Assembly (NCBI GenBank): GCA_038259825.1
Contig: JBBSOK010000135.1
Location: forward strand, 1 to 6,281
Source: JBBSOK01 sp038259825
GTDB lineage: Bacteria > Bacteroidota > Bacteroidia > Flavobacteriales > Flavobacteriaceae
DNA length: 6,281 nt
Reading direction: 5' to 3'
Shown: one piece after another, positions 1 to 6,200 of the stretch
How the letters are laid out: each line of letters starts with the position of its first letter
Position numbering within the stretch: the first letter of the stretch is position 1
The notes under the pieces: model-generated
Told to the model about the DNA's origin: nothing
Seen by the model: only the letters and a program-made list of their open reading frames with translations
The model's database searches: none
Made by a program: the position numbers and the translations under genes

Positions 1-195
1 TACGCAGATGGTAAAAAGGATTTAGCATTCGTAAAAACTATGATTGACAGTGGCGAATTTGCCGTTGGTTTTGGCCTTTTACCAGTTACAACAGAAGAAA
101 TGAAACAGATAGCGGACGAAGGTTTAAAAATGCCACCAAAAAGCACATATATTGAACCAAAATTAAGAAGTGGCGTTACTATTTATGAATTTTAA
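1..195 (+). CDS. DUF1015 family protein, C-terminal fragment (5' end outside window)
   Basis: Only the last 64 codons are present, read in frame 1 from the window edge to a TAA. The fragment has the ending I associate with DUF1015 proteins: a stretch DLAFVKTMIDSGEFAVGF followed by LLPVTTEEM, then the signature MPPKSTYIEPKLRSG near the C-terminus (residues about 44-58 of the fragment). The biochemical role of DUF1015 is not established. In Bacteroidetes it is often found near the serine-biosynthesis genes serC and serA; this is from memory and those genes are not in the window. A 119-bp gap without a recognisable terminator separates it from the next gene on the same strand, so read-through into the YggS gene is possible. 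The family call is fairly secure; the function is unknown. Confidence 0.8.
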   Translation, partial: YADGKKDLAFVKTMIDSGEFAVGFGLLPVTTEEMKQIADEGLKMPPKSTYIEPKLRSGVTIYEF

Positions 196-314
196 TTCAC
201 AGACTGAATTCATACGATTTTAATTCTTTTTCAATTAACCTAACTTTTCAAATCATAACATAGCTAATTCATTCAAAAATCAAAAATCGTTAATCTTAAA
301 TCATTAATAATTTA
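196..314 (+). other. Non-coding gap before the YggS-family gene
   Basis: This is 119 bp of very AT-rich sequence. It holds no ORF worth calling, no hairpin followed by a T-run, and no TTG/TAnnTTTG promoter pair; there is no TTG on the + strand at all. The last bases before the ATG are A/T-rich and carry no Shine-Dalgarno sequence, as is usual in Bacteroidetes. A promoter may exist but I cannot point to it. Confidence 0.5.
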
Positions 315-971
315 ATGGATATATCAGAAAATATAAAATCATTCAACAACAAATTACCTGAAAACGTTACGCTCGTAGCTGTTTCAAAAACCAAGCCTGT
401 ATCAGATTTAATGGAGGCCTATAACGTTGGTCAACGTGTGTTTGGTGAGAATAAAATACAGGAAATGGAAAGTAAGTGGCAGGAAATGCCAAAGGATATT
501 GAGTGGCACATGATTGGGCACGTACAGCGCAATAAAGTTAAATACATGGCGCCGTTTGTAAGTTTGATACATACGGTTGACAGCTTAAAACTTTTGAAGG
601 AAATTAATAAAGAAGCAAAGAAAAACGATAGAAACATTGATTGTTTGGTTCAAATAAAAATTGCTGAAGAAGACAGTAAATTTGGGATGTCTGTGGAAGA
701 TGCAAAAAAGCTTTTAATTTTAGAGGAATGTAAAAAACTCACAAATTGTAAAATTGTCGGTTTAATGGGAATGGCAACCTTTACTGATGATGAAAAGCAA
801 GTTGAAAGCGAATTTAAAAAACTTAAAAATCTATTTGAAGAATTGAAACAGGAATATAATCTAAAGATTTTGAGTATGGGAATGACGGGTGATTATGAAA
901 TTGCCCTAAAACACGATAGCAATATGGTACGTATTGGAAGTGCCATTTTCGGAGAAAGAGATGGGCATTGA
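315..971 (+). CDS. yggS: YggS/PROSC family pyridoxal phosphate homeostasis protein
   Basis: This is a cytosolic PLP-binding protein of the YggS/YBL036C/PROSC (PLPBP) family, a single alanine-racemase-like TIM barrel without known catalytic activity that buffers free PLP and affects amino-acid and keto-acid balance. Motifs seen in order are LVAVSKTKP at 20-28, with K25 as the expected PLP Schiff-base lysine; FGEN at 43-46; WHMIGHVQRNK at 64-74; KFGM at 122-125; GLMGMA at 149-154; SMGMTGDYEIAL at 187-198; and MVRIGSAIFGER at 204-215, where the last two contribute to the phosphate pocket. The length of 218 residues is normal to slightly short for the family (E. coli YggS has about 234). The N-terminus is a little short but K25 is well placed, so the ATG at 315 is sensible. 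The gene lies between DUF1015 and a methyltransferase; neither neighbour explains its role further. Confidence 0.96.
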   Translation: MDISENIKSFNNKLPENVTLVAVSKTKPVSDLMEAYNVGQRVFGENKIQEMESKWQEMPKDIEWHMIGHVQRNKVKYMAPFVSLIHTVDSLKLLKEINKEAKKNDRNIDCLVQIKIAEEDSKFGMSVEDAKKLLILEECKKLTNCKIVGLMGMATFTDDEKQVESEFKKLKNLFEELKQEYNLKILSMGMTGDYEIALKHDSNMVRIGSAIFGERDGH

Positions 972-1020
972 ACTTAAACAAATTCTTCAATTGCATCGTT
1001 TTTAGTAATTTCGCCACTGC

Positions 1021-1032
1021 ACAATTAATTGT
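1021..1032. repeat. 12-bp perfect palindrome just before the methyltransferase start
   Basis: ACAATTAATTGT is its own reverse complement and ends 2 nt before the ATG at 1035. The position would suit an operator or a block on translation initiation. In sequence this AT-rich, a 12-bp palindrome can arise by chance, and there is no second copy of the whole element. The half ACAATTAAT recurs at 2698-2706 and 2735-2743, but without its partner half. The regulatory meaning is speculative. Confidence 0.25.
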
Positions 1033-1034
1033 AA

Positions 1035-1841
1035 ATGGAAACAATTCAAGAAACCTTAGATAAAAACAAGGCTCAAAAAGAATTTTATAACGTAAAAAAG
1101 AAAAACCTACCAACCAGAATTTGGTCTAAGGTTAGGCACGGCGCGCTGGGAAATATTCGGAAAGAACTAAATATTTCTGAACAAGCGTACGCTGTTCATA
1201 AAAAATGGTTGGGCGATTTAAGCAATAAAAAAGTCCTTGATCTAGGATGTTTTGCCGGTAATAACCTCTCCGTTTATATAGCCGAAAATGCAAAAGAATA
1301 TATTGGTATAGATTTAAGCGAAGTTGGAATTGAAAGATTAAATAAAAAACTTGCACATCTAGAAAATGCAAAAGGTGTTGCAATGGACTTCTTTTCGGCC
1401 GATTTTGCTGAAAATAACTTTGATGTAATTTATGCCTACGGTGTTTTACATCATTTTAAAAACACAAGTAATCTCATAAAAAAACTAAACGAAAAGCTTG
1501 CTCCCAAAGGTGAAATTATAAGCTATGATCCATTGCAAACAAGTTGTCCAATTTGGTTTGTGCGTAAATTATATAGACCTTTTCAAAGCGATGCTGCTTG
1601 GGAATGGCCTTTTACCCGCAAAACAATGCAAAAGTTTGAAAATGCTTTCAACGTTAAAGAAAAGCACGGTATTCTTGGAAAGAGTAAATGGTATTTTTTA
1701 GTTTCATTACTGCCGTTACCTAAAGAAAAAAAACTGCGTTGGGGAAAAAAAGCGCATAAATTAGATTGGGAAAAATCCGATTTATCCAACAGCTATCTTT
1801 ATAGTTGTATGCAAGTAACTATGCTAATGCAAAAAAAATAA
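1035..1841 (+). CDS. Class I SAM-dependent methyltransferase, substrate unknown
   Basis: This is a 268-residue Rossmann-fold methyltransferase of the Methyltransf_11/25 type. Motif I is VLDLGCFAG at 67-75 (SAM-binding glycine loop). An acidic residue ending strand beta2 lies in GIDLS at 91-95 (D93, expected to bind the ribose hydroxyls). Motif IV-like FDVIYAYGVLHHF is at 129-141, and a Gly-containing post-motif APKGEIISYDP at 156-166. The first 60 residues are lysine-rich and helical and may form a cap. The last third, from about 170, holds aromatic-rich stretches (PIWFVRKLYRPF, AAWEWPF, KWYFLVSLLPLP) and a Lys/Trp-rich tail, and probably sets the substrate; it could contact a membrane or lipid, but I see no true transmembrane helix. 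The fold is clear. Ubiquinone/menaquinone, lipid and small-molecule methylation are all possible and none is shown. The stop is 3 nt before the next small gene, which suggests co-transcription. Confidence 0.9.
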   Translation: METIQETLDKNKAQKEFYNVKKKNLPTRIWSKVRHGALGNIRKELNISEQAYAVHKKWLGDLSNKKVLDLGCFAGNNLSVYIAENAKEYIGIDLSEVGIERLNKKLAHLENAKGVAMDFFSADFAENNFDVIYAYGVLHHFKNTSNLIKKLNEKLAPKGEIISYDPLQTSCPIWFVRKLYRPFQSDAAWEWPFTRKTMQKFENAFNVKEKHGILGKSKWYFLVSLLPLPKEKKLRWGKKAHKLDWEKSDLSNSYLYSCMQVTMLMQKK

Positions 1842-1844
1842 ATT

Positions 1845-2003
1845 ATGTATATCTGGATTTTCGCAGTAATCGCACTCTTTGTAATCGTTATTTGGAATAC
1901 AAGACGAAGTATGAACCAACGAAAAAAAGTTGGTACTTCAGATTTTAAAAAACGAATGTTGGAACGGAAAAGGGAGCGGGATGAAAATAATTCAGAATTA
2001 TGA
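1845..2003 (+). CDS. Small single-pass membrane protein, 52 aa, function unknown
   Basis: The reading frame opens with ATG 3 nt after the methyltransferase stop and ends at TGA (2001-2003), giving 52 residues. Residues 3-17 (IWIFAVIALFVIVIW) form one hydrophobic helix right at the N-terminus. The rest is strongly charged: RRSMNQRKK at 20-28, then KKRMLERKRERDE at 35-47, with 12 Lys/Arg between residues 20 and 45. By the positive-inside rule the tail should be cytoplasmic and the N-terminus outside. The tail looks helical and could bind an acidic partner, RNA or lipid head groups. The tight spacing after the upstream stop and the 35-nt gap to the adenosyltransferase, together with the ordered membrane-plus-basic layout, argue that it is a real gene rather than a chance ORF. 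I do not recognise a named family. Confidence 0.7.
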   Translation: MYIWIFAVIALFVIVIWNTRRSMNQRKKVGTSDFKKRMLERKRERDENNSEL

Positions 2004-2038
2004 AATTTAAGAATTTAATACCTTAACCATAAACAAAA

Positions 2039-2611
2039 ATGAAAGTATATACAAAAACAGGCGATAACGGTACTACAGCGCTCTTTGGCGGCACAAGAGT
2101 TCCTAAATACCATATTAGAATAGATAGTTATGGCACTGTAGATGAACTTAATAGTTTTATTGGTTTAATCCGCGATCAAGAAATTGATGCACATTCTAAA
2201 AAAAACCTAATTGCTATTCAGGAAAAACTTTTTACGGTTGGTGCAATTTTGGCTACAGATCCTGAAAAGCAACTTTTAAAAAATGGTAAGGAAAGATTGA
2301 ATATTCCAAAGATAAATGAAGCCGACATCAACTTTCTAGAAACTGAAATTGATGCGATGGAAGAAACCCTTCCGCAAATGACGCATTTTGTTTTACCTGG
2401 CGGCCATACAACAGTGTCATATTGTCACGTAGCGCGTTGTGTATGCCGTCGCGCCGAACGTTTGTCAACCCTATTACATAGTGAGGAACCAACCGATCCA
2501 ATGGTATTAACCTACCTAAATCGCCTTTCGGACTACCTATTTGTGCTGGCACGAAAGTTGTCATATCAATTGGGAGCAGATGAGGTGAAGTGGATTCCTG
2601 AAAAAAATTAA
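2039..2611 (+). CDS. Cob(I)alamin adenosyltransferase, PduO type (ATR)
   Basis: This cytosolic enzyme transfers the 5'-deoxyadenosyl group of ATP to cob(I)alamin (or cob(I)yrinate a,c-diamide), making adenosylcobalamin for enzymes such as methylmalonyl-CoA mutase or class II ribonucleotide reductase. The N-terminal ATP-binding signature is complete: YTKTGDNGTTALFGGTRVPK at 4-23, then YGTVDELNSFIG at 31-42. The C-terminal active-site block is FVLPGGH at 117-123 and ARCVCRRAER at 132-141; R133, R137, R138 and E140 align by motif with human MMAB R186, R190, R191 and E193. YLNRLSDYLFVLAR at 159-172 supplies the conserved Asn and Phe. The length of 190 residues is typical of these trimeric proteins. 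It may be transcribed with the 52-residue gene upstream, and the leader ACCATAAACAAAA has no Shine-Dalgarno sequence. No cobalamin riboswitch is visible before it. Names used for the family include pduO, mmaB and, loosely, cobO; I leave the symbol blank. Confidence 0.96.
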   Translation: MKVYTKTGDNGTTALFGGTRVPKYHIRIDSYGTVDELNSFIGLIRDQEIDAHSKKNLIAIQEKLFTVGAILATDPEKQLLKNGKERLNIPKINEADINFLETEIDAMEETLPQMTHFVLPGGHTTVSYCHVARCVCRRAERLSTLLHSEEPTDPMVLTYLNRLSDYLFVLARKLSYQLGADEVKWIPEKN

Positions 2612-2660
2612 GATCAAATTGTATAGTTAATAAAGCGAAATTTTAAGGTTATTTTCAAAC

Positions 2661-2674
2661 ACTGAATAATTTCA
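2661..2674. repeat. Inverted repeat TGAA/TTCA, copy 1
   Basis: ACTGAATAATTTCA contains the arms TGAA and TTCA around a 4-nt centre. The same ACTGAAT start followed by TTTCA recurs at 2754-2764 with a tighter centre. The two copies lie 93 bp apart, both upstream of the promoter at 2815. They could be a pair of operator half-sites, but short AT-rich repeats are common by chance. Confidence 0.2.
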
Positions 2675-2753
2675 ATTTTAAAATAATTGACTTTTCGACA
2701 ATTAATTATATTGAAAGTAATTAAAAACTTATCAACAATTAATCAAATATTAC

Positions 2754-2765
2754 ACTGAATTTCAG
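2754..2765. repeat. Inverted repeat CTGAA/TTCAG, copy 2
   Basis: CTGAATTTCAG at 2755-2765 has perfect 5-bp arms around one central base and is preceded by A, giving the same ACTGAAT start as the copy at 2661. It lies 49 bp upstream of the -33 element at 2815, a plausible activator position. The functional role is inferred only. Confidence 0.25.
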
Positions 2766-2814
2766 CTATTTGTAAACGTTCTTTAAAATATTTTAGAAAT
2801 AATTGCTAATTTCC

Positions 2815-2844
2815 TTGACTTTCTGCTCAAAAAAATTATTTTTG
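2815..2844 (+). promoter_or_regulatory. Bacteroidetes-type promoter of the DUF2795 gene
   Basis: TTG at 2815-2817 (-33 element) is followed after exactly 19 nt by TATTTTTG at 2837-2844, a full match to the Bacteroidetes -7 consensus TAnnTTTG read by the primary sigma factor. Transcription should start roughly at 2849-2852, leaving a leader of only about 15-18 nt before the ATG at 2867. This is the best promoter match in the window. Confidence 0.8.
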
Positions 2845-2866
2845 CACGAAATTTAAATCCATAATT

Positions 2867-3088
2867 ATGTATTGGACACTAGAACTAGCATCTCATTTAA
2901 GCGATGCACCTTGGCCAGCCTCTAAAGACGAATTAATTGATTACGCCATTAGGACTGGAGCACCATTAGAAGTGGTTGAAAACTTACAAGCAATTGAAGA
3001 TGAAGACGATTCATACGATTCAATCGAAGAAATTTGGGCAGATTACCCAACAGACGACGATTATCTTTGGAACGAAGATGAATACTAA
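2867..3088 (+). CDS. DUF2795 domain-containing small acidic protein
   Basis: This is a 73-residue soluble protein. The N-terminal half (YWTLELASHLSDAPWPASKD at 2-21, then ELIDYAIRTGAPLEVVENL at 22-40) is the short helical DUF2795-like module with its PWPASKDELIDYA signature. The C-terminal 30 residues carry 15 Asp/Glu and no Lys or Arg, including the clusters EDEDD at 44-48 and DDD at 63-65. In total there are 22 acidic residues against one Lys and one Arg. No signal peptide or membrane helix is present. To my knowledge similar proteins sit directly before secA in many Bacteroidetes; the function is not established. The gene has its own strong promoter, a very short leader and its own terminator, which suggests abundant independent expression rather than an operon with secA. 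Nucleic-acid mimicry or binding to a basic partner is possible but unproven. Confidence 0.88.
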   Translation: MYWTLELASHLSDAPWPASKDELIDYAIRTGAPLEVVENLQAIEDEDDSYDSIEEIWADYPTDDDYLWNEDEY

Positions 3089-3117
3089 TTCATACATTTT
3101 CAACATATTATAAATCT

Positions 3118-3144
3118 AAAAAGTCTCTTATGGGACTTTTTTTT
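3118..3144 (+). terminator. Intrinsic terminator after the DUF2795 gene
   Basis: AAAAAGTCTC (3118-3127), loop TTAT (3128-3131) and GGGACTTTTT (3132-3141) form a 10-bp stem with one G-U wobble. The T-run covers 3137-3144. It begins 29 nt after the stop codon. The A/T outer part of the stem makes it partly symmetrical, but the - strand has no gene that would use it. Confidence 0.85.
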
Positions 3145-3186
3145 GTGTTAAAGTGTTTTAAAAAACTGTAACATACCCTAATAAAA

Positions 3187-3200
3187 ACGCCCAATGGCGT
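3187..3200. repeat. GC-rich inverted repeat upstream of secA (ACGCC/GGCGT)
   Basis: ACGCC at 3187-3191, loop CAAT and GGCGT at 3196-3200 form a perfect 5-bp stem, standing out in AT-rich sequence. Its right arm touches the -7-like element TAAATTTG at 3200-3207, so it lies in what would be the promoter spacer and may be an operator rather than an RNA hairpin. Confidence 0.4.
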
Positions 3201-3207
3201 AAATTTG
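3200..3207 (+). promoter_or_regulatory. Probable -7 element of the secA promoter
   Basis: TAAATTTG matches TAnnTTTG exactly and lies 51 nt before the secA ATG. No TTG occurs at the expected 17-23 nt upstream (that stretch reads ACATACCCTAATAAA), so the -33 element is missing or degenerate. A nearby TACATTTTG at 3214-3222 is one base off in spacing. Because a terminator precedes it, secA needs a start in this gap, which supports the call. Transcription would begin near 3212-3215. Confidence 0.5.
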
Positions 3208-3219
3208 TAGAACTACATT

Positions 3220-3239
3220 TTGCGTACTTACCCACGCAA
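3220..3239 (+). promoter_or_regulatory. Possible stem-loop in the secA leader (TTGCGT/ACGCAA)
   Basis: TTGCGT at 3220-3225 and ACGCAA at 3234-3239 can pair over an 8-nt loop, giving a 6-bp stem that ends 19 nt before the secA start codon. If transcription begins near 3213, it is almost the first thing in the mRNA. The core GCGT/ACGC is shared with the repeat at 3187-3200. A role in stability or translational control of secA is a guess; a DNA operator is the alternative. Confidence 0.35.
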
Positions 3240-3258
3240 TAATAAAACTTTAGTAAAA

Positions 3259-6200
3259 ATGACTTTTTTAGACAGTGTATTAAAAGTTTTTGTTGGAGAC
3301 AAAAGCAAAAAAGATATCAGCGAAATACAACCGCTGGTTAAAGAAATAAAGAAATTTGAAGCTGCTATTGAAGCACTTTCACACGATGAACTTCGTGCAA
3401 AAACGGCATACTTCAAAAATGAAATACAATCTGCACAGAAAGAACTTCGGGACAAAATTGAAAGTCTAGAAAAGCAAGCAGATGATGAGCAAGACATCAA
3501 CAAAAAAGAAGATATCTATAACGAGATAGATTCCTTAAAAGACGATTGTTATGCAATTGAAAAAACAACGCTCACAAAAATTCTTCCGGAAGCCTTCGCG
3601 GTAATGAAGGAAACAGCAAAACGTTTTAAAGACAATGAGACCATAACGGTAACAGCTTCTCCTTTTGATCGTGAACTTTCTGCTGAAAAGGATTTTATAA
3701 CTTTAGAAGGCGAAAAAGCAACTTACAAAAATTCTTGGGATGCAGCTGGTAAAGCCATTACTTGGGATATGGTACATTACGATGTTCAGTTAATTGGTGG
3801 TGTTGCGCTTCACGAAGGAAAAGTAGCCGAAATGCAAACAGGTGAAGGTAAAACGCTAGTTGCAACCTTGCCAATGTATCTTAATGCGTTGGCCGGTAAC
3901 GGTGTTCACTTGGTTACTGTAAATGATTATCTTGCAAAAAGGGATAGTGCTTGGATGGCGCCTTTGTTTCAATTTCACGGTTTAACTGTGGATTGTATTG
4001 ATAACCACAAGCCTAATTCTGCAGCCAGAAAAAAAGCTTACAATAGTGATATTACGTACGGAACAAATAACGAGTTTGGTTTCGATTATTTGCGTGATAA
4101 TATGGCGCACGCTCCAACAGATCTAGTACAACGCCCACATCACTACGCAATTGTAGATGAGGTAGATAGTGTTTTAATTGATGATGCAAGAACGCCGTTA
4201 ATTATTTCTGGACCCGTTCCAGAAGGCGATCGTCACGAATTTAATGAGCTTAAACCAAAAATAAACAGTATTGTTGAAGTTCAACGTAAATATCTTACAG
4301 GAGTTTTAAGCGAAGCCAAAAAGTTAATAAAAGAAGGCGACCAAAAAGAAGGTGGTTTTCAATTGTTGAGAGTGTATCGTGGTCTTCCAAAAAATAAAGC
4401 ATTAATTAAATTTCTATCGGAAGAAGGTGTTAAGCAAATTCTTCAAAAGACAGAAAATACATATATGGCGGATAATAACCGCGAAATGCCAAAGATTGAT
4501 GCTGAATTATACTTTGTAATTGAAGAAAAAAACAATCAAATAGAACTTACCGATAAAGGAATTCAATTTTTATCGGGCGATGATAATCCAGATTTCTTCG
4601 TAATGCCAGAAATTGGTCTCGAAATCGCCAAAATTGAAAAACAAGGTCTAACTCCTGAAAAGGAAGCTGAACTTAAAGAAGATCTTTTCCGTGAATTTGG
4701 AATCAAAAGTGAACGCATCCACACGCTTAACCAACTGCTAAAAGCCTATACTCTATTCGAAAAAGATACCGAATATGTGGTAATGGAAAATAAGGTAATG
4801 ATTGTTGACGAGCAAACCGGGCGTATTATGGACGGTCGCCGTTATAGCGATGGTCTTCACCAAGCAATCGAAGCAAAAGAAGATGTAAAAATTGAAGCCG
4901 TTACACAAACGTTTGCAACTATAACCCTTCAAAATTACTTTAGAATGTACCGCAAACTTTCAGGGATGACGGGTACTGCGGTAACAGAAGCTGGAGAGTT
5001 ATGGGAAATTTATAAACTGGATGTTGTTGAAATTCCAACAAACCGTCCAATTGCGCGTCACGACGTTCAAGATAAAATTTACAAAACAAAAAGAGAAAAA
5101 TATAATGCTGTAATTGATGAAGTTACAGAACTTTCAAAAGCTGGCAGACCGGTTTTAATTGGTACAACTTCAGTTGAAATTTCAGAAATATTAAGTAGAA
5201 CGTTAAGTATGCGTAATATTCCGCACAACGTACTTAACGCGAAAATGCACAAAAAAGAAGCAGATATTGTTGCCGATGCTGGTAAAAGTGGGATTGTAAC
5301 AATCGCAACAAACATGGCAGGTCGTGGAACGGATATTAAGTTAAGCGACGAAGTTAAAAAAGCGGGTGGTCTTGCCATAATTGGTACAGAGCGACACGAT
5401 AGCCGTCGTGTAGACAGACAGTTACGTGGTCGTAGTGGTCGTCAAGGAGACCCAGGAAGTTCACTTTTCTACGTTTCTTTGGAAGATAACTTAATGAGAT
5501 TGTTTGGTAGTGAGCGTATTGCCAAGATGATGGATAGAATGGGTCTTAAGGAAGGCGAAGTGATACAACACAGTATGATTTCAAAATCTATTGAGCGTGC
5601 ACAGAAAAAAGTTGAAGAAAATAACTTCGGAATTAGAAAGCGATTGCTGGAATATGATGATGTTATGAACGCCCAACGTGAAGTGGTTTACAAACGCCGT
5701 TATCATGCGCTATTTGGAGACAGATTACGTGTTGATATCGCAAATATGATTTACGATACGGCTGAAGTTATTGCAATTGCGAACAAAGGAGCACAAGATT
5801 ATAAGAATTTTGAATTTGAATTAATTCGTTATTTTTCAATGAGTTCGCCAGTTTCGCAAACTGAATTTGAGAAAATGGGCGCTCAAGATATTGCTGGTAA
5901 AGTTTACAAAGCAGCTTTTGAGCATTACAAGGAAAAAATGGAGCGAAATGCTGAAATGGCTTTCCCTGTTATTAAAAATGTATATGAAACGCAACGTGAT
6001 AAATACAAGCGAATTCTAGTACCATTTACAGATGGCGTTAAAACGTTGAATGTTGCGACAGATCTTGAAAAAGCGTATGAAAGCCAAGGAAAACAATTGG
6101 TTAACGATTTTGAAAAGAATATAACTCTAGCAATTATTGACGATTCGTGGAAAACGCATTTGCGTAAAATGGATGAGTTAAAGCAATCTGTTCAACTTGC

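Larger units (their letters stand above)
2612..2814 (+). other. AT-rich non-coding gap between adenosyltransferase and DUF2795 genes
   Basis: With the promoter that follows, this makes a 255-bp gap. No ORF or RNA gene is supported and there is no GC-rich hairpin with a T-run after the adenosyltransferase stop, so its 3' end is undefined. The stretch contains a repeated ACTGAAT motif (2661 and 2754), two copies of ACAATTAAT (2698 and 2735) and a weak promoter-like pair at 2687-2713 (TTG, 17 nt, TATATTGA). It may hold upstream regulatory sites for the acidic small protein. Confidence 0.5.

Noticed and set aside
186..199. TGAATT/AATTCA inverted repeat at the DUF1015 stop codon, considered as a terminator
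   Set aside because: It has only 2 nt between the arms, an all-AT core and no following T-run, so it cannot form a stable terminator hairpin.
823..1113. 96-codon minus-strand frame across the yggS-methyltransferase junction
   Set aside because: Most of it is the complement of two well-supported + strand genes, and its translation has no recognisable domain. The coding-like short stretch in the gap lies in a different frame and is reported separately with low interest.
2687..2713. TTG, 17 nt, TATATTGA as a second promoter for the DUF2795 gene
   Set aside because: The -7 part misses the TTTG core and the pair lies about 150 nt before the start. The full match at 2815-2844 explains expression better.
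2729..2737. TTATCAACA, one mismatch from a DnaA box
   Set aside because: It is a single imperfect copy in AT-rich sequence, with no cluster of boxes and no dnaA or other origin genes nearby.
3228..3503. 91-codon Ser/Ile/Leu-rich minus-strand frame over the start of secA
   Set aside because: It is the complement of the charged N-terminal SecA segment; Glu/Lys-rich helices give Ser/Phe/Leu-rich shadows on the other strand.
5079..5378. Open frame of 99 codons on the minus strand within secA
   Set aside because: It is antisense to the conserved NBD2 of SecA, where the + frame carries all family motifs. The minus translation is low-complexity Leu/Ser/Ile and shows no family features.
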